Shown in pieces: positions 1-14,051 of a stretch of DNA of 64,000 nucleotides. This DNA comes from Deinococcus sp. HSC-46F16 (GTDB lineage: Bacteria; Deinococcota; Deinococci; Deinococcales; Deinococcaceae). Under the pieces are notes generated by a model. It was not told the DNA's origin. It saw nothing but the letters and a program-made list of their open reading frames with translations, and ran no database searches. The position numbers were made by a program, and so were the translations under genes. Where the stretch lies: positions 391,796 through 455,795 of the forward strand of contig NZ_JALJZW010000002.1 in assembly GCF_024171495.1 (NCBI RefSeq). Reading direction: 5' to 3'. Positions within the stretch are counted from its first letter, which is position 1; each line of letters starts with the position of its first letter.

Positions 1-42
1 GGTCACGGTGTCCAAGTAGCGGCTGAGCGGAGTCTGGGTCAT
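1..42 (-). CDS. 5' end of an unidentified gene, cut by the window edge
   Basis: The reverse strand carries an ATG at 42 whose bases overlap the TGA of the preceding gene (ATGA, 4-bp overlap). Fourteen codons are visible, beginning MTQTPLSRYLDTV. The overlap makes it the fourth gene of the PadR operon. In such operons the next gene is often a further HAAS or adhesin-type membrane protein, but nothing here identifies it. Confidence 0.55.
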   Translation of the reverse strand, partial: MTQTPLSRYLDTVT

Positions 43-647
43 GGGCGGCTCTCCTTCAGGGCGAGGGTGCGGCGCAATCGGCGGTCGTCCCGAAAGGCGA
101 CGGCCAGCGCGGCCAGCAAGGCGGTTCCCAGCAGCCCGACTCCCCAGACCTCCGTCTCCTGACCCCGCCACACATCCACCACGTCATTGATCCACAGCAT
201 GGAGATCACACACAGACTGCCCCACTGCGTGCGCCACAGCCGACGCCGCTCGGGGACGGTGCGGGCCGTAACGCCCCACACGAGCAGGTTGAGCAGCGTC
301 GCCAGGGCAGGCCCGGCCGCGCCCCAGGGGAGGGTCACCCCCTCACCCCGCTCCCAGCTCCACCAGTCCCAGACCATGTAGCCGCCATACAGCAGGGGCA
401 GCAGCCAGACGAGGCCGAACAGTCCCCGCGCCAGCGACTCTTCCCTCAACGTTTCCAGCCGTTCCGCGCCCAGATACGTCTGCCCCAGCGACCGCCGCAC
501 CGCTTGCGGTGAACCCAGCGCCGCGACCGCCTCGGCCTCGGGCACCCCCGATTCCGCGACGTGGGCGGCGTACTCGGCCCGCACCCGCTGGGCGACTTCG
601 GACGGCAGCCCAGCGGTGGCCTCCCGCAGCCAGTGCTCCAGGGTCAT
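39..647 (-). CDS. HAAS/DUF1700-like membrane protein, second of an operon pair
   Basis: A 202-residue protein. The N-terminal 55 residues form a charged helical domain (start MTLEHWLREATAGLP, then a GSPQAVRRSLG segment) of the kind seen in HAAS/DUF1700 permease-prefix proteins. About four hydrophobic segments follow, at roughly residues 74-92, 105-125, 143-158 and 165-185. The start overlaps the stop of the gene at 644 by 4 bp, so the two are translationally coupled. The N-terminal layout repeats that of its neighbour (MTLERWLEFATRGLA), which suggests a tandem duplication. In this family the soluble N-terminus is thought to work with the PadR repressor encoded in the same operon. The transported or sensed molecule is unknown. 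Confidence 0.6.
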   Translation of the reverse strand: MTLEHWLREATAGLPSEVAQRVRAEYAAHVAESGVPEAEAVAALGSPQAVRRSLGQTYLGAERLETLREESLARGLFGLVWLLPLLYGGYMVWDWWSWERGEGVTLPWGAAGPALATLLNLLVWGVTARTVPERRRLWRTQWGSLCVISMLWINDVVDVWRGQETEVWGVGLLGTALLAALAVAFRDDRRLRRTLALKESRP

Positions 648-1306
648 GCGGTTTCCCCCTCCTGCTTGGCGGCGGCGCGGAGAGAAGTCGGGAGGCGCAG
701 GAGGTGAGACAAAGGCAGCAGCGCCAACCCCAGGATGAAGACGTATTCCAGCAACGTGGCGTCAGGGCCAGGCCGCAGCCCCCCCAGCGGTTCGCGGCCC
801 GACTTCAGGCTGGCGACCGTGATTCCCACGAGCAGCCCACTCAGCACGGTCCACGGGTGCAAGAGCCACGAGGCCACAACCCGCCAGCGCACCCTGGACG
901 CGAGCCGGGAGACGACCAGCCAGCGCAGGCCCGTCAGCAGCAGGACAATCCCGGCCCACCCCCAGAACGCGGGCGCTGACCCGGCTTCCCCACGCACCAT
1001 CTGAAGCGTCACGATCAGGGCGGGACCCACGATGAACCCCAGATCTTCCCCCAGCGCCTGCCGCAGCCCGGCCCAGGTCGGCGCGTAGCCGGGGTGCAGG
1101 GCGCGGGCTTCCTGTTCGGTCAGGTGGACCCGGCGCAGTTCCCGGCCCACCCGGTGGGGGTCGCCCCAGCCAGCGAGGATCTCGTACGGCCATTCCCCAG
1201 CGGCCTGGGCATCCTCGAAAGCCGCCGCGTACTCCCGCCGCACCCGTTCGGCCGCCGCCGGGGCCAGGCCGCGTGTGGCGAACTCCAGCCAGCGCTCCAG
1301 CGTCAC
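644..1306 (-). CDS. HAAS/DUF1700-like membrane protein, first of an operon pair
   Basis: A 220-residue protein with the same architecture as the gene downstream. A helical N-terminal domain of about 60 residues (contains EYAAAFEDAQ and GWGDPHRVGRELR) precedes hydrophobic segments near residues 92-110, 114-132, 143-165 and 187-205. Its ATG overlaps the TGA of the PadR gene (ATGA). The known pairing of PadR regulators with HAAS-domain membrane proteins supports a regulatory or envelope-stress role. No enzymatic motif is visible. Assignment rests on gene order and the shape of the protein, not on a signature residue. Confidence 0.6.
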   Translation of the reverse strand: MTLERWLEFATRGLAPAAAERVRREYAAAFEDAQAAGEWPYEILAGWGDPHRVGRELRRVHLTEQEARALHPGYAPTWAGLRQALGEDLGFIVGPALIVTLQMVRGEAGSAPAFWGWAGIVLLLTGLRWLVVSRLASRVRWRVVASWLLHPWTVLSGLLVGITVASLKSGREPLGGLRPGPDATLLEYVFILGLALLPLSHLLRLPTSLRAAAKQEGETA

Positions 1307-1617
1307 GGCGTGCCTCCCAGCACCGCACCCACCGCCCGCACCTGCTTTTGCCAGTCGCCCCGCGCCTTGGCCAGCACCTTACTGCCCTTCTCGGTCAGGC
1401 GGTACTCGCGCCGCACCCGGCCGCCCGCCTCGCGCTCCTCGCTCTCGACCAGTCCCTCGGCCTCCAGCGCGTGCAGGGCGGGGTAGAGGGTGCCTTCCTT
1501 GGCGGTCAGCAGCCCCTCGGAGCGGGCCTTGATCGCCTGCGCGATGGCGTAGCCGTGTTCGGGTTGCCGCTCCAGCACGGCCAGAATCAGCATCCGGAGC
1601 TGCTCGCGGGAGTTCAT
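1303..1617 (-). CDS. PadR family transcriptional regulator
   Basis: A 104-residue winged-helix protein typical of short PadR regulators. It has the motifs LAVLERQPEHGYAI, then KEGTLYPALHALEAEGLV (recognition helix and wing) and RREYRLTEKG in the wing. It probably represses its own operon, which continues through two overlapping membrane genes. An ATG at 1617 lies 6 nt after a TATACT box with no Shine-Dalgarno, so the mRNA is probably leaderless. Half-sites ATAC and GTAT separated by 13 bp lie next to the promoter (about 1626-1648) and could be the operator. Confidence 0.9.
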   Translation of the reverse strand: MNSREQLRMLILAVLERQPEHGYAIAQAIKARSEGLLTAKEGTLYPALHALEAEGLVESEEREAGGRVRREYRLTEKGSKVLAKARGDWQKQVRAVGAVLGGTP

Positions 1618-1623
1618 GGTTCC

Positions 1624-1629
1624 AGTATA
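1624..1629 (-). promoter_or_regulatory. -10 box of the PadR operon (leaderless)
   Basis: TATACT on the reverse strand, 6 nt before the ATG of the PadR gene. The spacing leaves no room for a leader or ribosome-binding site. It overlaps the suspected ATAC-N13-GTAT operator. Confidence 0.55.
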
Positions 1630-1672
1630 CCTCTAAATTCAATGTATCGGGAAGGAAGGTAACTGGGCGGGG

Positions 1673-1678
1673 GATACT
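1673..1678 (+). promoter_or_regulatory. -10 box for the YfiT-like gene (leaderless)
   Basis: GATACT with 5 nt to the ATG at 1684 and no Shine-Dalgarno. Confidence 0.4.
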
Positions 1679-1683
1679 GCCCC

Positions 1684-2199
1684 ATGGCAGACGACGCCCG
1701 CCGCTTTCCCATCGGCCCGATTCAGGACCTGCCCACGCGGGACCGGGCGGCGCTGGAAGCCGTCGCCGCGCGGATGGAGGCGACCGGGCGCGAGTGGCGG
1801 GAGGCCGTGACGGGGCTGGACGCGGCCGGGCTGGCCCGCAGCTACCGCCCTGGGGGGTGGACGGTCGCGCAACTCGCCCACCACGCAGCGGACGCACACA
1901 TGCATGGCCTGAACCGCCTGAAGTACGGCCTGACGGCCGAAGGCTACGTCATCCAGCCCTTCGCGCAGGAGGCGTGGCTGACCCTGGCGGACGCGGCGCT
2001 GCCGGTGGCGGAGGCGCTGGCGCTGATGGACACGGCGAACGTGCGCTGGGCCGCTCTGCTGCGCGGCACCGACCCCGAACAGTTCGCCCGCCGCGTGACC
2101 CACCCGCAGGAGGGCGAGCAGGACCTGTGGCGGCTCGTCGCCAAGCACGACTGGCACCTGCGCCACCACCTCGCGCATGCGCGGCTGGCGCTGGCGTAA
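1684..2199 (+). CDS. YfiT/BstA-like DinB-fold protein (putative bacillithiol S-transferase)
   Basis: A 171-residue DinB four-helix-bundle protein. The opening (RRFPIGPI, then DRAALEAVAARME) and the segment GGWTVAQLAHHAADAHMH match the YfiT family, in which histidines in the first and last helices bind a divalent metal (here H60 area and HDWHLRHHLAHA near the C-terminus). YfiT-like enzymes conjugate bacillithiol to electrophiles, and Deinococcus makes bacillithiol, so detoxification is the likely role. The gene stands alone, convergent with the phosphatase at 2203. The start is set by the leaderless -10 box. Confidence 0.8.
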   Translation: MADDARRFPIGPIQDLPTRDRAALEAVAARMEATGREWREAVTGLDAAGLARSYRPGGWTVAQLAHHAADAHMHGLNRLKYGLTAEGYVIQPFAQEAWLTLADAALPVAEALALMDTANVRWAALLRGTDPEQFARRVTHPQEGEQDLWRLVAKHDWHLRHHLAHARLALA

Positions 2200-2202
2200 C
2201 CG

Positions 2203-2820
2203 CTAGTCCCCCAGGTGGGCGTGGTCGTTGTAGACGTGCAGGGTCCACCCGACGCCGCGCCGCTCCAGCCGGGTGATCCCGGTGTGTGCGTGGCGGTAGG
2301 GAAAAGGCAGCACGTAGCCGGGCTGCGGGGGCGCGGGCCAGCCGAAGAGGGTGCACAGCAGCGCCCGCAGCGCCGCCCCGTGGGTGAAGGCGGTCACGGT
2401 CCCGCCCGGTAATTCCTCTGCCCAATCCCGCATCCGTGCCCCCACCTCCTCCAGACGCTCGCCGCCGCCGGGGGTAGGGAGGCGCCAGGGGTCGCGCTGC
2501 CACGCGGCGTAGTCGGGGTCGTGGAGCACCTGTTCGGAGGTCGCCCCCTCGTAGCGCCCGAAGTGCAGTTCGCGCAATCGGGGGTCCAGCCGGACTTCTG
2601 CGCCGGGCAGGGCCAGGCGGGCCGTCTCTGCGGCCCGGCGCAGGTCGCTGGCGTAGACGAGGCCGGGGTCGCGTTCGGCCAGCCGTACGCCCAGCCGCCG
2701 TGCCTGCCTCTCCCCCACCTCGCCCAGCGGGGTGTCGGTCCAGCCCTGCCAGCGGCCCTCCCCGTTCCAGACGGTCGCGCCGTGGCGAATCAGGGTGAGG
2801 TGGAGGGGGCCGGGCGTCAG
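2203..2820 (-). CDS. histidine phosphatase family protein (phosphoglycerate-mutase fold), CTG start likely
   Basis: About 205 residues. The catalytic motif [10 protein letters not shown] occurs within the first 20 residues, followed by [28 protein letters not shown] and the second catalytic histidine in [14 protein letters not shown]. This is the broad-specificity phosphatase branch (CobC/GpmB-like); the substrate is unknown. No ATG, GTG or TTG is available near the RHG motif in this frame. The only sensible start is a CTG at 2820 that overlaps the TGA of the thioesterase, so translation is probably coupled to it. The start codon is the least certain part. Confidence 0.8.
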   Translation of the reverse strand: MTPGPLHLTLIRHGATVWNGEGRWQGWTDTPLGEVGERQARRLGVRLAERDPGLVYASDLRRAAETARLALPGAEVRLDPRLRELHFGRYEGATSEQVLHDPDYAAWQRDPWRLPTPGGGERLEEVGARMRDWAEELPGGTVTAFTHGAALRALLCTLFGWPAPPQPGYVLPFPYRHAHTGITRLERRGVGWTLHVYNDHAHLGD

Positions 2821-3293
2821 GGGCGGGCCTCGGTGTCGGGCTCGGCGCTGGCGGTATCGAGCCCTTCGGCGAGGGGCGGGACCGGGCGGGGGGCACCGTC
2901 CTCGCCCAGCGCGACAAAGACGAACAGGCCCGTGGTGGCGAGTTCCTGCTCGCCGGAGGCCATGTGCTCGCGGTACACGTCCACCTGAATGGTCATGGAC
3001 GAGCGGCCCACCCGGACCACGCGGGCGTCGAGGGCCACCGCGTCCCCCACCCGGATGGGCGTGCGGAAGTCCACCCCGTCCATGCGGGCCGTGACCACCG
3101 CGCCGCCGGGTCCCGCGTGCCGCACCGCCGCCACGCTGGCGGCCTTGTCCATCAGCGAGAGCACGAAGCCCCCGAAGGCTGTGCCCAGGTAATTCGTGTC
3201 CTTGGGAAAGACGAGTTCGAGCATCCGGGCGCGGCTGCGCGGCGCGGGCGTGCGGGACTGGGGGGGCTGAAGGGAAGTGGACGGGTCGGTCAT
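2817..3293 (-). CDS. acyl-CoA thioesterase, hotdog fold (YciA/BFIT group)
   Basis: About 158 residues counted from the ATG at 3293, which follows a TACACT box. It shows the single hotdog-domain signature of acyl-CoA hydrolases: [20 protein letters not shown] (substrate-binding helix with Asp), [18 protein letters not shown] and [14 protein letters not shown]. It hydrolyses acyl-CoA to free acid and CoA in the cytosol; chain-length preference cannot be read. A longer in-frame extension upstream (to 3371) lacks family similarity and was not used. It overlaps the phosphatase gene, so the two form a short operon. Confidence 0.85.
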   Translation of the reverse strand: MTDPSTSLQPPQSRTPAPRSRARMLELVFPKDTNYLGTAFGGFVLSLMDKAASVAAVRHAGPGGAVVTARMDGVDFRTPIRVGDAVALDARVVRVGRSSMTIQVDVYREHMASGEQELATTGLFVFVALGEDGAPRPVPPLAEGLDTASAEPDTEARP

Positions 3294-3303
3294 CGCGCCC
3301 GGC

Positions 3304-3309
3304 AGTGTA
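3304..3309 (-). promoter_or_regulatory. -10 box of the thioesterase/phosphatase operon
   Basis: TACACT on the reverse strand, 10 nt from the ATG at 3293. The transcript would carry only a few untranslated bases. Confidence 0.45.
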
Positions 3310-3350
3310 CGGCCCCCGCCGGGGAGGGTGAAGGAATGGGGGCAAGGCAA

Positions 3351-3379
3351 TTGACACCCCCCCCGGTCCATGCCAGCAT
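3351..3379 (+). promoter_or_regulatory. candidate promoter of the ABC importer operon
   Basis: TTGACA at 3351-3356, 17-bp spacer, then a weak CAGCAT at 3374-3379. About 100 nt of leader would precede the ATG at 3485, which has a good GGAGG site. Confidence 0.4.
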
Positions 3380-3484
3380 GCGCCTACCCACAACCCTGCT
3401 TCACACCCATGCGCTGTTCAGCTGCCAGCCCACCTGGCGAACGCCAAGTCTCGTGCGGCACCATCCCGCCGCGCCGGAGGTCTT

Positions 3485-4624
<1,140 letters not shown>

Positions 4625-4679
4625 AGCGCTGATGGGGAGAGCGCGTCCAGAACCCACCCCGGAGCCTCTCCCCTGCCCA

Positions 4680-4716
4680 GGCCGCGCCCCCCGCCCAGCG
4701 GAACGCGGCCCTTTTT
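4680..4716 (+). terminator. hairpin with T-run between the binding-protein and permease genes
   Basis: GGCCGCG pairs with CGCGGCC around a 17-nt loop, followed by CTTTTTCTC. It lies inside the operon, so it is probably a partial terminator that sets the binding protein to permease ratio. Confidence 0.55.
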
Positions 4717-4753
4717 CTCTTACCCCCGTTCTGACCTTCCAGGAGACCCGACC

Positions 4754-5614
<861 letters not shown>

Positions 5615-5651
5615 TGCCGGTCGGAGGCAAAGGTCACGGGGGGGGCGCCCG

Positions 5652-8179
<2,528 letters not shown>

Positions 8180-8194
8180 CCGCCAGTCCCCAGC

Positions 8195-8237
8195 AGGAGC
8201 GGCGTGTAACGGGAGGCTTACACGCCGCTCCTCCTTT
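8195..8237 (+). terminator. terminator of the ABC importer operon
   Basis: A perfect 15-bp stem (AGGAGCGGCGTGTAA at 8195-8209 with its complement at 8218-8232) around an 8-nt loop, followed by a short T-rich tract. It separates the operon from the riboswitch-controlled gene. Confidence 0.75.
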
Positions 8238-8253
8238 GCTTACGCGGGGCCGC

Positions 8254-8259
8254 TACACT
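8254..8259 (+). promoter_or_regulatory. -10 box for the riboswitch/gdx transcript
   Basis: TACACT, about 45 nt before the riboswitch core. It is one of many TACACT boxes in this window. No convincing -35 box is visible. Confidence 0.45.
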
Positions 8260-8305
8260 GCTGGCAGTCGCCCCCCTCCGTATGCACGGGACTGGGGGCC
8301 GAACT

Positions 8306-8348
<43 letters not shown>

Positions 8349-8360
8349 AGGAGGTGTCGT

Positions 8361-8681
8361 ATGGCATGGATTCTGCTCGTGATCGCGGGGCTGCTCGAAA
8401 TCGGCTGGGCGATCGGCCTGAAGTACACCGAGGGCTTTACCCGGCCCGTCCCCACGGTGCTGACCCTGCTGAGCATGGTCGCCAGCATGGGCCTGCTGGG
8501 GCTGGCGGCCAAGACGCTGCCCATCGGCACGGCCTACGGGGTCTGGGTGGGCATCGGCGCGGTGGGCGCGGCGATTCTGGGCATCGTGCTGTTCAAGGAA
8601 CCGGTCACGCTGAGCCGCCTGCTCTTCTTGGGCATGATGATCGTGGCGATCATCGGGCTGAAGGCGACGAGCGGGCACTGA
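8361..8681 (+). CDS. gdx: guanidinium exporter Gdx (SugE, small multidrug resistance family)
   Basis: A 106-residue, four-helix SMR protein starting at the ATG after AGGAGG. The catalytic Glu lies in the first helix ([18 protein letters not shown]) and is followed by YTEGFTRP, the motif that separates guanidinium exporters (Gdx) from the drug-exporting EmrE type. The segment [19 protein letters not shown] forms the third helix. Homologues work as a dual-topology dimer exchanging guanidinium for protons. The guanidine-III riboswitch directly upstream independently supports the substrate. Confidence 0.93.
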   Translation: MAWILLVIAGLLEIGWAIGLKYTEGFTRPVPTVLTLLSMVASMGLLGLAAKTLPIGTAYGVWVGIGAVGAAILGIVLFKEPVTLSRLLFLGMMIVAIIGLKATSGH

Positions 8682-8685
8682 GAGA

Positions 8686-8713
8686 CCCCTCTCCCAGGGG
8701 AGAGGGGGTTCTT
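8686..8713 (+). terminator. G/C-rich hairpin after gdx; first copy of a dispersed repeat
   Basis: CCCCTCTCC pairs with GGAGAGGGG around CAGG, followed by a T-rich stretch (TTCTTTC). It can end the gdx transcript. The same palindrome core recurs at 8819. Confidence 0.55.
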
Positions 8714-8818
8714 TCGGTCAACTGGGCTGGAGCCGTCGCCAACACGAACCGCTGCGCTCTGGGTGACATGCCCGGCGTCCGTCAGCCGCTGGCAGAAGAA
8801 CGGCGCCCAACAACAAGC

Positions 8819-8877
8819 CCCCTCTCCCACGGGGAGAGGGGCGCGGCGAAGCAGCGGGGTGAGGGGTCTCTCACCCC
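8819..8877. repeat. REP-like double hairpin at the 3' end of accA
   Basis: A second CCCCTCTCCC/GGGAGAGGGG palindrome (8819-8841) is followed by a GGGGTGA/TCACCCC palindrome (8856-8877) that covers the accA stop codon. The phrase of two neighbouring C/G palindromes resembles dispersed REP elements of other high-GC bacteria. The 105 bp between the two palindrome copies (8714-8818) contain no gene that I can support. Confidence 0.5.
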
Positions 8878-9814
8878 TCCCGAAACGCCCCCAGCGCCCG
8901 GAAGCGGGCCGCCCGCCCGGCCTTCAGCTCGTCCGGCCCCAGCGCCGACAGCTCCGCGAGGTGCCGCGAGACGGCCTCGCCCAGCGCCGTCGCCGCCGCA
9001 CCCGGATCGAGGTGGGCGCCGCCCACGGGTTCGGGCACGACTTCCTCGACCAGCCCCAGTTCCAGCAGGTCGGGGGCGGTGAGGCGCAGGGCCTCGGCGG
9101 CTTCGGGGGCCTTGGCCGCGTCCTTCCAGATGATGCTGGCCGCCCCCTCGGGCGAGATCACCGAGTACCAGGCGTTTTCCTGAATCAGCACCCGGTTGCC
9201 CACGCCCAGCGCGAGCGCCCCACCCGAGCCGCCCTCGCCGATCACGGCGCAGACGGCGGGCACGCGGAGGCGCACCATCCGCTGAATGCTCTCGGCGATG
9301 GCCCAGCCCTGGCCGCGTTCCTCGGCCTCGATACCGGGGTAGGCGCCGGGCGTGTCGATCAGGGTCACGACCGGCAGCCCGAAGCGGTCGGCGAGGTCCA
9401 TCAGCCGGACCGCCTTGCGGTAGCCTTCGGGGTTGCTCATGCCGAAGCGGCGCTTGATCTTGCCCTTGGTGTCGCGGCCCTTCTGTTGCATCAGCAGCAT
9501 CACGGGCACGCCCCCCCAGCGGGCCGGGCCGCCGATCAGGGCAGGGTCGTCGCCGTAGGCGCGGTCGCCGTGCAGCTCAGTGAAGTCGGTGCAGAGGCGC
9601 TCCACGTAATCCAACGCGGTGGGGCGGCCCGGCGCCCGCGCGAGGCCCACCCGTTCCCAGCGGGTCAGGCGGGCGTGGCCCTCGCCGCGCAGCCGCTCGA
9701 CCTCGGCCCGCAGCGGCGTCAGGGCCGCGTCGAGGTTCTGCCCGGTGCGCTGCGCCGTGTCCTCCAGGTCGCGCAGCCGGGCTTCGAGCTCGCGCAGGGT
9801 GTCGGCGGGGGCGG

Positions 9815-9818
<4 letters not shown>
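8871..9818 (-). CDS. accA: acetyl-CoA carboxylase carboxyltransferase subunit alpha
   Basis: A 315-residue AccA. A coiled N-terminus precedes the carboxyltransferase domain, with [61 protein letters not shown] and [16 protein letters not shown], the last two forming the oxyanion and biotin-binding region. With AccD it transfers the carboxyl group from biotin to acetyl-CoA, making malonyl-CoA for fatty acid synthesis. Its start overlaps the accD stop by 4 bp, so the two subunits are made in a fixed ratio. Confidence 0.97.
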
Positions 9819-10679
<861 letters not shown>

Positions 10680-10720
10680 GCCTTTTCACTCCTCTTTGGG
10701 GAAAACCAGCTTCCCGGCGC

Positions 10721-10726
10721 ATTCTA
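10721..10726 (-). promoter_or_regulatory. -10 box of accDA
   Basis: TAGAAT on the reverse strand, about 43 nt before the accD ATG. No clear -35 match is seen at 17 bp. Confidence 0.4.
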
Positions 10727-10784
10727 GACGCGCCGAGAAGGGCCGGACCCCAGTTCTGAACCGGGTGCAAGGAGACGGGCAGCC

Positions 10785-11243
<459 letters not shown>

Positions 11244-11249
11244 GGGGTG

Positions 11250-11255
11250 AGGGTA
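11250..11255 (-). promoter_or_regulatory. -10 box for the LapA-like gene (leaderless)
   Basis: TACCCT on the reverse strand with 6 nt to the ATG at 11243. Confidence 0.35.
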
Positions 11256-11305
11256 ACGCACCCCCCACGCCATGCGGCAGAGGGGGAACGTTCACCCAGC
11301 GGTGG

Positions 11306-12613
<1,308 letters not shown>

Positions 12614-12618
12614 ACGGC

Positions 12619-12624
12619 AGTTTA
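12619..12624 (-). promoter_or_regulatory. -10 box of the nucleoside phosphorylase gene (leaderless)
   Basis: TAAACT on the reverse strand with 5 nt to the ATG. Confidence 0.5.
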
Positions 12625-12652
12625 AGGGAGAGGCTCGGTCACCCTCTCTCAG

Positions 12653-13063
12653 TCAGGATGCGTACAGATCCACATCCAGAAAAGCTCCGAGCCGAGCCAG
12701 ACAAGCGATCTGCTGGACGCTCAAGGTGACAGCCGGTGCAGAGGACTCTGCTGGATTCCAGTAGGCAACGATCCTCAGAACGACGCCCAAGTCGTGTGCT
12801 CTGGTCACGGCGTTGATTTGTGCCTCGTGTCCAGCTAGGCGCGCGAGAAGGTCGTCAACCACCCCTTCCATATCCCAGGTCCGTCGCTCGGCCATTTCCA
12901 GGTCCCAGGAGTCGCAACGTGGCACAACCCTTGCCCCGTCACGCTCACCGCGACGCGCCGTTCTGTCTGCCCGCAACCCCACCAACTCACTGAAGTTCAG
13001 TGGATCGAAGTCGCCCGTCACACTCAGGTAGACACGCACCAGCGGCTGTGACTCGTTTTCCAT
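12653..13063 (-). CDS. DUF4279 domain-containing protein
   Basis: A 136-residue protein read from the ATG 13063, which has GGAGAGG 4-5 nt upstream. The start VRVYLSVTGDFDPLNFSELV and the later EMAERRTWDMEGVVDDLLAR follow the DUF4279 pattern. Members are small and often neighbours of polymorphic-toxin immunity genes, but no toxin is nearby here. Function unknown. A longer form from 13111 is possible but less well supported. Confidence 0.7.
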   Translation of the reverse strand: MENESQPLVRVYLSVTGDFDPLNFSELVGLRADRTARRGERDGARVVPRCDSWDLEMAERRTWDMEGVVDDLLARLAGHEAQINAVTRAHDLGVVLRIVAYWNPAESSAPAVTLSVQQIACLARLGAFLDVDLYAS

Positions 13064-13119
13064 GGCCCTCTCCGTCACCCGTCTATCTCTTTCGTCTTCT
13101 GTCCGTGCCATTCTCCCTC

Positions 13120-13524
13120 ATGACTCCTCCGGCCCGCCCGCGCCTTACGCTCTCGGTCCTGGGAGGTGCCGCGCCCACCGAGTTCGCCGTCGCCCAACTT
13201 CCGCCGGAGGCCCCCCTGCCGCCGCTTGGGGGAGGGTTTTTCAGCCTGACGCGCACCGCCGAGGAACTGTCGCTGGTATGCGAGGTCGCGCACCTCCCGC
13301 CCGGCACTCGGCATCAGGCGGGGTGGGCCGCGCTGCGGCTGCACGGCCCCTTCGACTTCGGGCTGACAGGCATTCTGGCCGCCGTGCTGGAGCCGCTGCG
13401 CGGGGCCGGAGTGGGCATCTTCGCGCTGAGCACCTACGACACCGATTACGTGCTGGTCCCGGCGGCGCGGTTGCCGGACGCGCTGGCGGCGCTGCGGGGG
13501 GCGGGGCACACGGTCGCGGATTAG
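13120..13524 (+). CDS. ACT/CASTOR-type domain protein
   Basis: A 134-residue protein. The C-terminal half (RLHGPFDFGLTGILAAVLEP, then GAGVGIFALSTYDTDYVLV) is a clear ACT-type ligand-binding fold as in CASTOR-like proteins, preceded by an N-terminal half (SLTRTAEELSLVCE) that is the degenerate partner. Such proteins bind small ligands, usually amino acids. No catalytic residues are seen. It is convergent with the gene at 13521 and the stop codons overlap by 4 bp. Confidence 0.8.
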   Translation: MTPPARPRLTLSVLGGAAPTEFAVAQLPPEAPLPPLGGGFFSLTRTAEELSLVCEVAHLPPGTRHQAGWAALRLHGPFDFGLTGILAAVLEPLRGAGVGIFALSTYDTDYVLVPAARLPDALAALRGAGHTVAD

Positions 13525-14051
13525 TCCCGCCGCGCCCCGTCGGCCTGCTGGCCTTCTTCCGGGTGGCCGTCGCCGCGCTGGTCGGGGGTGGCCTGACCGC
13601 CGGGCTGGTCGCTCTTCCAGCCGATGCGGGCGTGGGTGCCGTCGCAAAAGGGCTTGTTGCCGCTCGCCCCGCAGCGGCACAGGGCGGCCCGCACCTCGCG
13701 CACCTCACCCGCCGGGGTCTGGATCACGAGGTCGCCGCGCATCACCAGGGGGCCGTCCTTCACGGGCATGACGGTGGTGGGCACGGCGGGGGCTTCGGGG
13801 GGTGCCCCGTGCAGCGCGTAGTGCAGCGCCCCGGTCGGGCACGTCCGCACGACCTCGGCCACGCGCTGGGCATCGGCCTCGTTCCAGAGCTGAATCCAGG
13901 GCCGCTCCTTCGGCCGGAAGACGGCGGGCAGACCGCGCACGCAGTTGGCAACGTGGGTGCAGCGGGGAGCGTCGTAGGCGACGGTGATCTCCCCCTCCGT
14001 GTACGCCTTGCCGCGCAGCAGGTCGTCAGGGGGCACCGGGTTCTGGGTCAT
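13521..14051 (-). CDS. fusion of a YjdI-type 4Fe-4S domain and a CDGSH iron-sulphur domain
   Basis: A 176-residue protein. Residues about 20-85 match the YjdI/Fer4_19 single-cluster domain (YDAPRCTHVANCVRGLPAVF, then VVRTCPTGALHYAL, with three cysteines). Residues about 110-145 hold a complete CDGSH motif, CRCGASGNKPFCDGTH, which ligates a 2Fe-2S cluster through three Cys and one His. The C-terminus is low-complexity and charged. The protein probably carries electrons or senses redox state; partner unknown. The TACACT box 5 nt before the ATG fixes the start. Confidence 0.88.
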   Translation of the reverse strand: MTQNPVPPDDLLRGKAYTEGEITVAYDAPRCTHVANCVRGLPAVFRPKERPWIQLWNEADAQRVAEVVRTCPTGALHYALHGAPPEAPAVPTTVMPVKDGPLVMRGDLVIQTPAGEVREVRAALCRCGASGNKPFCDGTHARIGWKSDQPGGQATPDQRGDGHPEEGQQADGARRD

